34,203 nucleotides of DNA from an uncultured Clostridia bacterium (GCA_945875335.1 CAMCKD010000009.1:1-34203); one strand, 5' to 3'. Shown: positions 1 to 8,763, counted from the stretch's first letter. A program made the numbers and translations. The notes: generated by a model not told the origin, from the sequence alone.

Positions 1-89
1 GGGGCGATACCACAGCAACAGGGACACCCCCTCAGCCTTCGGCAGCTCCCCCGGTGGGGGAGCCGAGGGTGTGCGATAAACAACAATTT
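1..89. repeat. Palindromic intergenic element, class B, right part only (cut by window edge)
   Basis: The right terminal motif AAACAACAATTT lies at 78-89. Inside it is a GC hairpin (GCTCCCCC / GGGGGAGC around 44-63) preceded by CCCCCTCAGCC. The same arrangement ends the complete class B copy at 20134-20324, so this is the right half of a copy whose left half is outside the window. It follows the 3' end of trkH and may act as its transcription stop, since no separate terminator is seen between 89 and 109. Confidence 0.75.
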
Positions 90-108
90 ACAGTTATCAT
101 AAAGGCTT

Positions 109-1563
109 TTATCCGTTCTTCCAGGTTTGCAGGGAGAAGAGCACCAGGATGGGGAAAATCTCCAGGCGGCCCAGCAGCATGTCCAGGGTCAGCACCAGCT
201 TGCTGAGGACGCTGAATCCGGCGTAGTTGCATACCGGGCCCACCACCTCCAGGCCGGGGCCGATGTTATTCAGGCAGGCCAGCACGGCGGAGAAATTGGT
301 GCCGGTGGAGAAGCCGTCCAGGGAGATGATGAGAAAGCTGGCAAACACGATCAGCACATAGGCGGAAAGGTAGGCGTTGGTGCCCGCGATGACCCGCTCA
401 TCCACCACCGCGCCGTTGTTGCGCACCAGCTGCACCTTTCTGGGGTGGAGCATCTGGGCAATGCTGCGTTTCAGGCTCTTGAACAGCAGCAGCACTCTGG
501 CCACCTTGATGCCGCCGCCTGTGGAACCGGCGCAGGCACCCACCACCATCAGGCACAGCAGAATGGTCTTGGAGAAGCTGGGCCACAGGTCGAAATTCGT
601 GGTGGCAAAGCCGGTGGTGGTCATGATGCTGCTGACCTGGAACAGGGCATGGCGCACCGTCTCCTCCGCCGTGGGATAGTAGCCCCACAGATTCCAGACG
701 ATCAGCGCCACGCTGCCCACCACGATGGCGATGTACAGCCGCAGCTCCTCGTCCTTGAACACGCTGCGGAACTGGCGCAGCACCAGCAGATAGTAGCAGC
801 TGAAATTCACGCCGAACAGCAGCATGAAAACGGAGGTCACGTTCTGAATATAGGGGCTGTATCCGGCGATGGAGTCGTTGCGCACACCGAAGCCGCCGGT
901 GCCCGCGGTGCCAAAGGCGGTGCAGAAGGCCTCGAATACCGACATGCCGCCAATCAGCAGCATCACAATGTCCAGCACCGTCAGGCCGATGTAGAGAAGA
1001 TACAATATCCCCGCGGTCTTGCGCATTTTGGGCACCAGCTTGCCAACGCTGGGGCCGGGGCTCTCAGCGCGGAGCAGATGCATGGTAAAGCCCTGCCCGT
1101 TGCCCTTGGCCGGGGCAATGGCCAGCAGGAACACCAGCACGCCCATGCCGCCGATCCAGTGGGTGAAGCTCCGCCAGAACAGCAGCCCCTTTGCCATGGA
1201 CTCCACCTCCGGCAGAATGGAAGCGCCGGTGGTGGTAAAGCCTGACGCGGTTTCAAAAAGCGCATCCACAAATTTGGGGATGGCCCCGGAGATGCAGAAG
1301 GGGAGGGCTCCGATCAGACTGAGCACCAGCCAGCTGAAGGCCACGCAGACCATGCCGTCGGTGGCATAGAAGGCGTTTTTCGCGTTCTTGCACAGCAGGA
1401 ACAGAATGCTGCCCAGCACGGCGCAGATGCCCAGGGTGGCAAGGAAGCCATAGATGGCCGCCAGCTCTTGCTCACACAGGCTGATGATCAGCGGCGGCAC
1501 CATAAAGAGTCCTTCAATCAACAGAATCTGGGCGGTGAAACGCCCCATCATTTTGTAGTTCAT
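109..1563 (-). CDS. trkH: TrkH family potassium uptake channel subunit
   Basis: Membrane pore of a Trk/Ktr-type K+ uptake system. The 484-residue protein has the usual length and many hydrophobic segments. The four selectivity-loop motifs are visible: GFTTTGAS (about residue 108), GTAGTGGFG (about 218), MTTTGFAT (about 314) and NNIGPG near the C-terminus, each supplying the filter glycine of one of the four pore repeats. The start at 1563 is preceded by GGGGGA at good spacing. The stop of trkA lies 15 bp upstream, so the two genes are one operon driven from the promoter at 2976-3004. The TrkA partner encoded upstream would gate this pore from the cytoplasm. Confidence 0.95.
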   Translation of the reverse strand: MNYKMMGRFTAQILLIEGLFMVPPLIISLCEQELAAIYGFLATLGICAVLGSILFLLCKNAKNAFYATDGMVCVAFSWLVLSLIGALPFCISGAIPKFVDALFETASGFTTTGASILPEVESMAKGLLFWRSFTHWIGGMGVLVFLLAIAPAKGNGQGFTMHLLRAESPGPSVGKLVPKMRKTAGILYLLYIGLTVLDIVMLLIGGMSVFEAFCTAFGTAGTGGFGVRNDSIAGYSPYIQNVTSVFMLLFGVNFSCYYLLVLRQFRSVFKDEELRLYIAIVVGSVALIVWNLWGYYPTAEETVRHALFQVSSIMTTTGFATTNFDLWPSFSKTILLCLMVVGACAGSTGGGIKVARVLLLFKSLKRSIAQMLHPRKVQLVRNNGAVVDERVIAGTNAYLSAYVLIVFASFLIISLDGFSTGTNFSAVLACLNNIGPGLEVVGPVCNYAGFSVLSKLVLTLDMLLGRLEIFPILVLFSLQTWKNG

Positions 1564-1578
1564 GAATGTCCCCCATGG

Positions 1579-2937
1579 TTATGCGAAGATGTCGTTGAGC
1601 TGGTAAAGAACCTCCCGGCCGTTGGTCACCACCAGAACAATGTCCCCCTCCTGGAACATGGAGTCGCCGTTGGCAATCTGAGGGGCAGCGCCGTGGGTGA
1701 TGGAAACCAGCAGCACGTTGGGCTTCAGCTTGATTTGCTTCAGGGGTTCACCGCAGTGGAGGGTGTGCTCGTCCACCCGGAATTCCATGGCCTCTGCCTG
1801 GCCGTCGGCGATGGCGTGGACGGTGAGGGCAGCGCCGGTCTGGTTCTTCATGGCCCGGACATAGCGGGCGATGTTGTTGCTGCAAAGGTCCTTGGGACAG
1901 ATCACGCTGCCAAGATTGAGGCTGTCAATCAGGCTTCGGTTGTCCGCGTTGCTGAGCCGGGTAATTACCTGGGGAACCCCCCGGCTGGCGGCGTAGAGGG
2001 AGACGATCATGTTCAGCTCGTCCAGCCCGGTGCAGGTCACCAGGGCGTCGTATTGCGCCATGCCCTCGCTGAGCAGCAAATCCTGGTCGCTGACATCTCC
2101 GTGGATGATGTCCGCCTCCGGCAGCAGGGCGCTGAGCTCCTGGCAGCGCTGGAGACTGGCTTCCACGATCTTTACCGCCACGCCCTCCTTTTCCAGCCGG
2201 GCGGCCAGATAGTAGCCCACGGTGCCGCCGCCGCAAATCAGAACCCTTCGCACCCGGCGGGTGATGATGCCCAGATTGTTCAGCAGGGTGGTCAGATTCT
2301 CCGACAGGGCGGTGACGAACAGCCGGTCGCCCTCCCGCAGGATGAAGTCGCCGCCGGGGGCCACTGCGGAACCGCTCCGCAGTACCGCGCACACCAGCAC
2401 CGTGCATTTGACGATGCTCCTTAAATCCATCAGCTTCACGTTGCAGAGCTTGCTTCCGGCATCCACCCGCAGCTCCACGATCTCCGTCCGGCCCTTGGCA
2501 AAGGTGTCCCGCCGAAGGAAGCCAGGGTATTTCAGCAGCCGGTGGATTTCCGTGGCGGCCTGATTCTCCGGGTTGATGACCAGAGACAGGCCGAATACAT
2601 CCCGCATGCGGTAGGCCTGCTCGTTGTATTCCGGGTTGCGGATTCGAGCGATGGTATGCAGCTTGGGGTTCATGGAGTGGGCGGTGGTGCAGCAGAGCAG
2701 GTTGATCTCGTCGTGATTGGTCACGGCAATCAGCAAATCCGCTTCCCTCACCCCCGCCTGGTTCAGCACGGTCATGGAGGCGCAGTTGCCCTGAACGGAA
2801 AACACATCGTAGCGCTCCACGCTGGAATCCAGAACGGTGGAATTGAAATCGATGACGGTGACATCGTGATTCTCGGCGGTGAATTGCCTGGTCAGGGTGG
2901 CGCCCACCTTGCCGTCTCCGGCGATGATAATCTTCAT
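1579..2937 (-). CDS. trkA: TrkA, NAD-binding regulatory subunit of the Trk potassium system
   Basis: Cytoplasmic gating subunit that binds nucleotides and opens or closes TrkH. It has two tandem RCK units: a first Rossmann fold begins MKIIIAGDGKVG at residue 1 and a second has LICGGGTVGYYLA near residue 230, each followed by a TrkA_C-type domain. The length of 452 residues matches two-RCK TrkA proteins. I place the start at 2937 rather than four codons upstream, because GGAGG sits 5 nt before this ATG and overlaps the longer reading. It is the first gene of the trkA-trkH operon, with a promoter at 2976-3004. Confidence 0.95.
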   Translation of the reverse strand: MKIIIAGDGKVGATLTRQFTAENHDVTVIDFNSTVLDSSVERYDVFSVQGNCASMTVLNQAGVREADLLIAVTNHDEINLLCCTTAHSMNPKLHTIARIRNPEYNEQAYRMRDVFGLSLVINPENQAATEIHRLLKYPGFLRRDTFAKGRTEIVELRVDAGSKLCNVKLMDLRSIVKCTVLVCAVLRSGSAVAPGGDFILREGDRLFVTALSENLTTLLNNLGIITRRVRRVLICGGGTVGYYLAARLEKEGVAVKIVEASLQRCQELSALLPEADIIHGDVSDQDLLLSEGMAQYDALVTCTGLDELNMIVSLYAASRGVPQVITRLSNADNRSLIDSLNLGSVICPKDLCSNNIARYVRAMKNQTGAALTVHAIADGQAEAMEFRVDEHTLHCGEPLKQIKLKPNVLLVSITHGAAPQIANGDSMFQEGDIVLVVTNGREVLYQLNDIFA

Positions 2938-2975
2938 AAAATCCTCCAAATAAGGAAAATCAAAAATTCCGTTAT

Positions 2976-3004
2976 ATTATACCAGAGAATGGAACAATTT
3001 GCAA
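2976..3004 (-). promoter_or_regulatory. Promoter of trkA-trkH
   Basis: On the minus strand TTGCAA (2999-3004), a 17-bp spacer and TATAAT (2976-2981) with an extended TGG just before the -10. The leader to the trkA ATG is about 30 nt. Confidence 0.75.
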
Positions 3005-3013
3005 CGAATTCCT

Positions 3014-4174
3014 TTACGCATTGGGAGATTTTGTCAGCGCCCGCACCGCCGCCTGAATCTGGGGGTCATTTTCCGGCGCCAGGGTGCCGTAGTAGATGGC
3101 CTGGTCGGTTTCCTCGTCCACCTCCACCAGAATGTCCGGCTGGATGCCCACCTCTGCCAGGCTCTTTCCCTGGGGGGTGAAGTATTTGCCAACGGAGAGC
3201 CCCAGGCCGGAGCCGTCGCTGAGCTGGAAGGTATACTGGAAATAGCCCTTGCCGCAGGTGGGAGTGCCCACAACGGTGCCCGCGCCGTATTCCTGAATGG
3301 CAGCGGGGAAGAACTCGGCGGCGGAATAGGAATTCTGGTTGCACACCACGGCGATGGGCATGTCCAGATATGCCGCGTCGGAGTAGTCCACCTGCTCCTT
3401 GCCGGTGTAGTCCACGGAGCGGAACAGCACCCCCTCCGGCAGCAGGTAGTCCAATAGCGTCACCAGCTCCGTGGCGTAGCCGCCGGGGTTGTTGCGAACG
3501 TCAAAAATCAGCGCGGCGGCTCCCTGCTCCCGCAGAGCTTCAATGGCGGCGATGGACTCCTGGGCGCATCGGGAATCAAAATTATAAATGGATATCAGAC
3601 CAATGTCTCCTTCCAGCAGCTGGGCGGAGACCACAGGCGTCAGAATCTGCCTCCGCTCCACCTGGAAGGGAAGCACCTGACCCTCCCGCAGCACCTCAAT
3701 GTCCACGGTACTGCCCTCCGGGCCGCGCACCAAATCCCGCAGCTCGGACACGGAAAGCCCCTGGGCGCTCTGATTTTGGGCGGACACCACGATGTCCCCC
3801 GGCAGGATTCCTGCCTCCTGGGCGCTGCTGCCCTCCTGCACCACCAGCACCAGAAAGCCCCGGCCTTCCTCGTCGGCGGCGATGGTGATGCCGATGCCCA
3901 CATAGGCGTTCTCGGACTGCTCCATGTGGGCGGCAAAGTCCTTGGCGTTGAGGTAGTAGCTCCATCGGTCCCCCAGGGAGGAAACCATGGCCTCTGCCGC
4001 TGCGTCCTCCGCTGCTTCCATGTCCGCCTCGCCGATGAAGCAGGCTTTGATCAGAGACTCCACCTGTTCCAGCTTGGATGCCCTGGAAAGGCTCCCGGTG
4101 AAAAGATACAAGGTCACCGCAGCGGCGACCAGAGCGGTGGTAATATAGGACAGAACGCGAAGAAAGGTTTTCAT
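3014..4174 (-). CDS. S41 family C-terminal processing peptidase with PDZ domain
   Basis: Secreted or membrane-anchored serine protease of the CtpA/CtpB family. Residues 10-28 form an N-terminal membrane segment. A PDZ domain spans about 90-162 (YVGIGITI ... GILPGDIV). The protease core follows, with the substrate-loop motif DVRNNPGG at 225-232, probable catalytic Ser284 in NSYSAAEFF and Lys309 in CGKGYFQ. Length (386) is normal. The start has a GGGTGA site. CtpB-like proteases often lie next to ftsEX in Firmicutes, and here the ftsEX-M23 operon is directly upstream, separated by a palindromic repeat element. A specific symbol (ctpA or ctpB) cannot be assigned from sequence alone. Confidence 0.9.
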   Translation of the reverse strand: MKTFLRVLSYITTALVAAAVTLYLFTGSLSRASKLEQVESLIKACFIGEADMEAAEDAAAEAMVSSLGDRWSYYLNAKDFAAHMEQSENAYVGIGITIAADEEGRGFLVLVVQEGSSAQEAGILPGDIVVSAQNQSAQGLSVSELRDLVRGPEGSTVDIEVLREGQVLPFQVERRQILTPVVSAQLLEGDIGLISIYNFDSRCAQESIAAIEALREQGAAALIFDVRNNPGGYATELVTLLDYLLPEGVLFRSVDYTGKEQVDYSDAAYLDMPIAVVCNQNSYSAAEFFPAAIQEYGAGTVVGTPTCGKGYFQYTFQLSDGSGLGLSVGKYFTPQGKSLAEVGIQPDILVEVDEETDQAIYYGTLAPENDPQIQAAVRALTKSPNA

Positions 4175-4230
4175 AAAATCACCCGAATGTTTTTTAGAAT
4201 GTGCATATCAGCTTTCGTCAGCAATCAGGG

Positions 4231-4430
4231 AAATTGTTGTTTGTTGCACAAGCCATCGTAGGGGCGGCTACCAGCCGCCCGCCAGGTTCGTTAACTGAGT
4301 GTTTGGTTGAATGGCACAAATGTGGGAAACTGGTACGAATTCGCCCGACATTTTTTGTGATTTTCAGTTTGTACTGCGCGGGCGGCTGGTAGCCGCCCCT
4401 ACGAATGGTTTGTCATTCAAACAACAATTT
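4231..4430. repeat. Palindromic intergenic element, class A, copy 1
   Basis: Exactly 200 bp between AAATTGTTGTTT (4231-4242) and AAACAACAATTT (4419-4430). Each end carries its own hairpin, GGGCGGCT-N3-AGCCGCCC, and the two ends are also complementary to each other. The interior holds GAGTGTTTGGTTGAATGG and TGTACTGCGCGGG, shared with the copies at 8911 and 14906. Imperfect inverted similarity continues outside the motifs to about 4190 and 4475 (AGAATGTGC on the left, GCACATTTTAGAAT on the right), so the true element may be about 285 bp. It lies between the M23 gene and the S41 gene. Confidence 0.9.
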
Positions 4431-4470
4431 AACACTCTGCTGAGCCAAACCGATAAGCACATTTTAGAAT

Positions 4471-4501
4471 ATGCCCACAGCCAATTGTAGGCCGTGGGCA
4501 T
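4471..4501 (-). terminator. Hairpin at the end of the ftsEX-M23 operon
   Basis: ATGCCCAC (4471-4478) pairs with GTGGGCAT (4494-4501), and inner GCC/GGC pairs extend the stem. It begins 6 nt after the stop of the last M23 gene. The T-run behind it on the minus strand is poor, so termination is likely but not certain. It also abuts the extended end of the class A repeat. Confidence 0.5.
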
Positions 4502-4506
4502 GGATT

Positions 4507-5835
4507 TTAGTACAAGCTGACGTAATTGCAGGGGTTCACATAGGAGCCGTTGTAGGCGATTCCGAAATGCAGATGGTAGCCGGAGGCAACACCGCTCTTG
4601 CCCACATAGCCGATGGTCTGGCCCTGGCTCACGGTTTGACCCGCGCTGACAATGTAGTTGCTCATGTGCATGTAAATGGAGGAGAAGCCGTCCCCGTGGT
4701 TGATGGTCACATAGTATCCGGCGGAGTTGCCGTAGGTGGCGGTGGTGACGGTGCCGCCCCGGGAGGCCACGATGGGGGTGCCGGAGTTGGCAGACAGGTC
4801 AACACCCTGATGATAGGTGGAGGCGCCTGCAATGCCCGTATCCCGCAGGCCAAAGGGGCTGGTCAGCTTCTTGTAGCTGCAGGGAACGATCCAGGAGCTG
4901 CCCACATTGACGCTGCCGCCGCCGCCGGAATTGCTTTCAGAGCCGCCGTTAGACGCATTGTTGCTGCCGTCGGGGTTGCTGATGGGAATGGAGGGAGCCT
5001 GGGTGGTGGGGGGGACGTAGGTGGACATATAGGCGATCCACTCCGCCTCCTTGGCCTCGTTGTATTCCTGCTCCTTCAGGGCAATGGCGGCCAGAAGCTC
5101 CTCGTCCTCCTGCATCAGGTGATCCTCCTGAAGCTTCAGGTCCTCGCTCTTGGCGATCAGCTGTAAAATCAGTTCATCCGCTTCGGCCCGCTTGGCATCC
5201 AGCTCTGCCTGGGCGGCGTCCAGCTCGTCCCGGGTCACTTCCAGCTCGCTTTTTTCCTGGGCCAGCTCTGCCTGGGCATCCTCCACCGCCTTGGCGGCTT
5301 CGCTGAGCTCCTGCAGACGGCGGGTGTCGGAGGAGGCGATCTCCTCCACCATGTTCAGCCGATCCAGCAAATCGGAGAAGCTGTTGGCCTTGAAAAGCAC
5401 CGCCCAATAGGAGATGGTGCCCTCTTCCTCCATGGCCCGGATGCGGGTTTTGCAGTCCTCGTTCAGCTGGTCAAACCGCGCCTGGGCCCGATCCAGCTCT
5501 TCCTGCTGGTCGGCAATGAGGACGCTGTAGGCGGAGAGCTGCTCATTGATGTTGATGATCTCCGTGTGCAGCAGACCGATCTCCTGGTCGATGATGTTCT
5601 TCCGGGCCACCATGTCGGCGATTTCGTCGGAGGTGGCCTCATACTGCTCTTTTAAGTCGGAAATCTGGTTCTTGATGTCCTTCCGATCCTCCTGCAGCGC
5701 GTTGATCTGCTTGCGGATTTCGCTGGAGGAGGCGGCGAAAACCCGGGTGGGCAGGATGCTCAGCAGTAACGACAGTATCATAATACCGGCCATCACACCG
5801 GCCAGAATGGCGACGATACGCTTGCGGTTTTTCAT
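4507..5835 (-). CDS. Coiled-coil M23 (LytM) peptidoglycan endopeptidase, second of a tandem pair
   Basis: Probable secreted murein hydrolase acting with FtsEX. It has an N-terminal signal or membrane segment (residues 8-34), a long charged coiled coil (about 38-275), a flexible Ser/Asn/Gly-rich linker (about 285-312) and a C-terminal LytM domain. Zn ligands are visible: HQGVD (His, Asp) and HLHFG (HxH). The active site is therefore intact, unlike degenerate EnvC activators, and resembles CwlO/PcsB-type effectors in logic. The start has AAGGAG. It lies 18 bp after the paralogous gene at 5854-7068, with which it shares domain order and closely similar coiled-coil and catalytic sequences, so the pair arose by duplication. 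Confidence 0.92.
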   Translation of the reverse strand: MKNRKRIVAILAGVMAGIMILSLLLSILPTRVFAASSSEIRKQINALQEDRKDIKNQISDLKEQYEATSDEIADMVARKNIIDQEIGLLHTEIININEQLSAYSVLIADQQEELDRAQARFDQLNEDCKTRIRAMEEEGTISYWAVLFKANSFSDLLDRLNMVEEIASSDTRRLQELSEAAKAVEDAQAELAQEKSELEVTRDELDAAQAELDAKRAEADELILQLIAKSEDLKLQEDHLMQEDEELLAAIALKEQEYNEAKEAEWIAYMSTYVPPTTQAPSIPISNPDGSNNASNGGSESNSGGGGSVNVGSSWIVPCSYKKLTSPFGLRDTGIAGASTYHQGVDLSANSGTPIVASRGGTVTTATYGNSAGYYVTINHGDGFSSIYMHMSNYIVSAGQTVSQGQTIGYVGKSGVASGYHLHFGIAYNGSYVNPCNYVSLY

Positions 5836-5853
5836 AGAGTGCTCCTTTTTCGC

Positions 5854-7068
5854 TTAGAGATATGCCATGGGATTGACGTAGGTTCCGCCGTAGGAGATGC
5901 CAAAGTGCAGGTGGGGGCCGGTGGAAATGCCGGTGCTGCCCACATAGCCAATGAGCTGCCCCTGGGACACGGACTGCCCGGTGGAAACCACATAGCGGGT
6001 CATGTGCATGTAGATGGAACCAAAGCCATCCCCATGGTTGATGGAAACGTAGTAGCCCGCGCCGCCGGCCTGATAGGAGGCCTTGGTGACGGTGCCGCTG
6101 CGGGTGGCATAGATGGGCGTGCCGGTGGGGCAGGCCATGTCAATGCCCTGGTGGTTGGTGGAGGCACCGGCGGTGGGTGCCTTGCGGTAGCCAAAGGCGC
6201 TGGTGATGGTGTAGCCGGATACCGGCTCGATCCAGGTGGCGTTGGAGGGTGGGTTCTGCCCCCGCAGGGCCATCTTCACCAGCTCTTCCTTGTACTGGGC
6301 GGCTTGAAGCTCCTTCTGCTTCTGGGCCAGCTCGTTCATCAGCTCATTTTGCAGAGCCTCGGATTCATCCAGCACGATTTGGAATTCCGCCTGCTTGGAA
6401 ATGAGCTGCCGGAGGATGTCGTCGGATTCGGTGCGCTTTTCTTCCAGCATGGCCTCACTGTCGGCAAGCATCTGCCGGGTCTCCTGCAAATCGGCCATTT
6501 CCTCGGTGAGGATTCGCTGGTTTTCCTCCACATTGGCGGAGGCGATCTGCAGATCCAGCAGCCGCTGGGTGTCGGCGGCGGCAATTTCATCCACCATGTT
6601 CATCCGATCCAGAAAATCCGTGAAGCTGTTGGACTCAAAAATCACCTGCCAATAGGTGATTTCGCCCTCCTCCTCCATGGCCCGGATGCGGTCTTTGTAT
6701 TGCTTGTTCAGCTGGGTCAGCCGGGCGTTGGATTCGTCCAGCCGATCCTGGGTGTCGGCGATCATCTGGCCATAGATGCGAAGCTGCTCGTTGACGTTGA
6801 GAATCTGCTGATGGAGCAGGGAAATCTCCTGGTCAACGGCGTTCTTCTTGTCAACCAGGGCCTGAATTTCGCTGGCGTTGGCGTTGTATTGGGTTTTGAT
6901 TGCATCGATCTGTGCCTGAATGACGGCGTTTTCTACTTTAAGATCGGTGATTTCTTCTTTGATCTCGGAGGAGGTTGCAGCCCGGGCCTCAGGGGTGAGG
7001 CTCAGGAAAACCGTCAAAACTGCTAAGAGGACAGCGGCAGCAGACCGGGGAAAAGCTGCTTTTCTCAT
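5854..7068 (-). CDS. Coiled-coil M23 (LytM) peptidoglycan endopeptidase, first of a tandem pair
   Basis: Probable secreted murein hydrolase directly downstream of ftsX. I start it at 7068 (MRKAAFPRS...): a signal peptide ending ARA at about residue 28 follows, and AAGGAGAG lies just upstream. The longer frame back to 7194 has no such support. The mature protein is a long coiled coil (about 30-265) and a LytM domain with HQGID and HLHFG zinc ligands, 404 residues in all. It lacks the Gly/Ser-rich linker of its neighbour. FtsX extracellular loops are known to activate coiled-coil hydrolases of this type in other bacteria (CwlO, PcsB, EnvC), so this is its likely partner. Confidence 0.93.
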   Translation of the reverse strand: MRKAAFPRSAAAVLLAVLTVFLSLTPEARAATSSEIKEEITDLKVENAVIQAQIDAIKTQYNANASEIQALVDKKNAVDQEISLLHQQILNVNEQLRIYGQMIADTQDRLDESNARLTQLNKQYKDRIRAMEEEGEITYWQVIFESNSFTDFLDRMNMVDEIAAADTQRLLDLQIASANVEENQRILTEEMADLQETRQMLADSEAMLEEKRTESDDILRQLISKQAEFQIVLDESEALQNELMNELAQKQKELQAAQYKEELVKMALRGQNPPSNATWIEPVSGYTITSAFGYRKAPTAGASTNHQGIDMACPTGTPIYATRSGTVTKASYQAGGAGYYVSINHGDGFGSIYMHMTRYVVSTGQSVSQGQLIGYVGSTGISTGPHLHFGISYGGTYVNPMAYL

Positions 7069-7114
7069 AGGTCTCTCCTTGGAAGGCCGGATTTTGCGGC
7101 CCTCCGCTGTCTTC

Positions 7115-8005
7115 TTATACATCCATGAATTTTCGGATCGATGTCCAGCTGCCCACAATGCCCACGAACAGTCCTGCCGCGCCAAAGGTGGCAACCATGG
7201 GGATCAGCAGCTCTCCCGTAAAGGGGACGAAGGAGAACAGCCGCAGGGCGTCCACCGAGGAAATCCGCTCCACCAGGGTATCGTACAGCACCCACTCCAA
7301 TCCGAAGGCCAGGATGGCGCCGGTCATGCCCAGGGTGAAGCCCTCCACCACGAAGGGCAGACGGATGAAGCTGTTGGTGGCACCCACCATTTTCATGATG
7401 GCGATTTCGTCCTTTCGGTCATACATGGCCAGCTTGATGGTGTTGGAAATGATCAGCAGGGAAATCACCAGCAGCATGGCAATCAGAGCCACGGAAGCGA
7501 TGTTCAGCACGTTCTGGATGGTGGTGAAGCCCTCGGCCAGCTCATAGGCGGCATTGGTCTTGGCCACGCCGGGAATCTGCTGGAGCTGGCTGTCGGTCTG
7601 CTTCATCAGGGTGTTGTCCTCCAGGGTGACCACATACCGATGGCGCAGGTCCTGCGCCTGGACGCCGTTGAAGGCGGCGTTGTTGTTGTGGTCGCTGACG
7701 AAATTGTCCAGGGCTTCCTCCCGGGAGACGAACACGGACTTTTGCACGTTGTCCAATTGGTTGATCCTGGTGCCGATGCTCCTGGCCTCGGCGTCGGACA
7801 GGCTGCTGTCCACATACACCATGATCTCACTGGTCTGGTTCAGCTTGTCCACCATCACATCCAGGTTGTAGGCCAGGATGGAGAAGCTGCCCACGATCAA
7901 TAGACAGGCGATGGTGACGCACACGGCGGCGAAGGACATGAAGCCGTGGAGGAAAATGCCGTGGAAGCCCTCCTTGATTAAGTAGCCTAAATTGTTAATC
8001 TTCAT
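7115..8005 (-). CDS. ftsX: FtsX, permease-like subunit of the FtsEX complex
   Basis: Membrane subunit that passes ATP-driven conformational change from FtsE to cell wall hydrolases outside. The 296 residues show an N-terminal membrane segment, a large extracellular loop (about residues 50-165, with MVYVDSSLSD and the following helix), then three membrane segments typical of the MacB/FtsX fold. The start at 8005 ([13 protein letters not shown]) is typical for FtsX and has GGAGAGGGG upstream; an upstream TTG frame is rejected. It overlaps the end of ftsE by 11 bp, which implies translational coupling. Confidence 0.95.
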   Translation of the reverse strand: MKINNLGYLIKEGFHGIFLHGFMSFAAVCVTIACLLIVGSFSILAYNLDVMVDKLNQTSEIMVYVDSSLSDAEARSIGTRINQLDNVQKSVFVSREEALDNFVSDHNNNAAFNGVQAQDLRHRYVVTLEDNTLMKQTDSQLQQIPGVAKTNAAYELAEGFTTIQNVLNIASVALIAMLLVISLLIISNTIKLAMYDRKDEIAIMKMVGATNSFIRLPFVVEGFTLGMTGAILAFGLEWVLYDTLVERISSVDALRLFSFVPFTGELLIPMVATFGAAGLFVGIVGSWTSIRKFMDV

Positions 8006-8681
8006 CGTAGTACCCCTCTCCGTCGCTGACGACAATGCCTTCGTCAATGACAATCACCCGCTTGGAGAACAGCTGCACCAGATCCTTCTCGTGGGTAACC
8101 ACAAGAATGGTGGTGCCCAGGTTGTTGATCTCCTGAAGCAGGGACATGATTTCAAAGGAACGGGCCGGGTCCAGGTTGCCGGTGGGCTCGTCGGCAATGA
8201 TGGTGGAGGGGTTGTTCACCAGGGCCCGGGCGATGGCCAGACGCTGCTGCTCACCGCCGGACATCTCGCCGGGCAGACGCTTTGCCTTGTTTTCCAGGCC
8301 AACCAGCTCCAGCACATAGGGCACCCGATCCCGGATTTCCCGCTCCCTGGCGCCGATGACCCGCATGGCGAAGGCCACGTTGTCATAAACGCTCATTTTG
8401 GGAATCAGCCGGAAATCCTGGAACACCACGCCGGTGGTGCGGCGCAGGTAGGGGATCTCGCGTTTGCGGATGCGTTCCAGATTATAGCCGTTGACATGGA
8501 CGGTGCCGGAGGTGGGGCGGAGCTCACCGCTGATCAGCTTGATGATGGTGGACTTGCCGGAGCCGGAAGGGCCAACCAGGAAGCAGAATTCGCCGTCCTC
8601 AATCTGCATGGTCACGCCATTCAGTGCGTGAGTGCCGTGATCGTAGGCTTTAACCACATCGGTAAATTCAATCATTTGCAT
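7995..8681 (-). CDS. ftsE: FtsE, cell division ABC ATPase
   Basis: Cytoplasmic ATPase that powers FtsX. Visible motifs are Walker [10 protein letters not shown] (about residues 36-44), signature MSGGEQQR (about 140), Walker [10 protein letters not shown] (about 160) and an H-loop in VVTHEKD (about 195). Length 228 is standard. Two in-frame ATGs lie near the start (codons 1 and 3); GGAG is 4 nt before the first, which I keep. First gene of the ftsE-ftsX-M23-M23 operon, with the promoter at 8735-8763. Confidence 0.96.
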   Translation of the reverse strand: MQMIEFTDVVKAYDHGTHALNGVTMQIEDGEFCFLVGPSGSGKSTIIKLISGELRPTSGTVHVNGYNLERIRKREIPYLRRTTGVVFQDFRLIPKMSVYDNVAFAMRVIGAREREIRDRVPYVLELVGLENKAKRLPGEMSGGEQQRLAIARALVNNPSTIIADEPTGNLDPARSFEIMSLLQEINNLGTTILVVTHEKDLVQLFSKRVIVIDEGIVVSDGEGYYDED

Positions 8682-8699
8682 CTATCTCCATTATAGACT

Positions 8700-8721
8700 G
8701 GCCAAGGAAAAGCCTTTGGCC
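8700..8721 (-). other. Hairpin in the ftsE leader
   Basis: GGCCAAGG (8700-8707) pairs with CCTTTGGCC (8713-8721) in the short leader between the promoter and the ftsE ribosome site. It has no T-run, so it is not a terminator. It could stabilise the mRNA or affect translation; no known riboswitch is recognised. Confidence 0.4.
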
Positions 8722-8734
8722 GCAATGTAACCGA

Positions 8735-8763
8735 ATTGTAACACATTTCGCCCATAAAGTCAA
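8735..8763 (-). promoter_or_regulatory. Promoter of the ftsE-ftsX-M23-M23 operon
   Basis: Minus-strand TTGACT (8758-8763), 17-bp spacer and TACAAT (8735-8740) preceded by TGT (extended -10). The leader is about 50 nt. Confidence 0.8.

Noticed and set aside
127-1245. A long plus-strand open frame opposite trkH, rich in His, Gln and Gly
   Set aside because: It is the antisense shadow of a GC-rich gene: composition is unnatural, no ribosome site is present, and trkH is fully supported. Similar His/Gln/Gly-rich frames opposite 1468-2424, 5839-7026, 10577-11557 and 15081-17225 are rejected for the same reason.
4231-4430. Class A elements as CRISPR repeats or a riboswitch
   Set aside because: They are single palindromic units scattered between genes, with no regular spacers and no fixed position relative to a regulated start codon.
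8690-8695. TATAAT on the minus strand directly before ftsE
   Set aside because: It lies only 8 bp from the ATG and overlaps the ribosome site; the promoter at 8735-8763 is complete and better placed.
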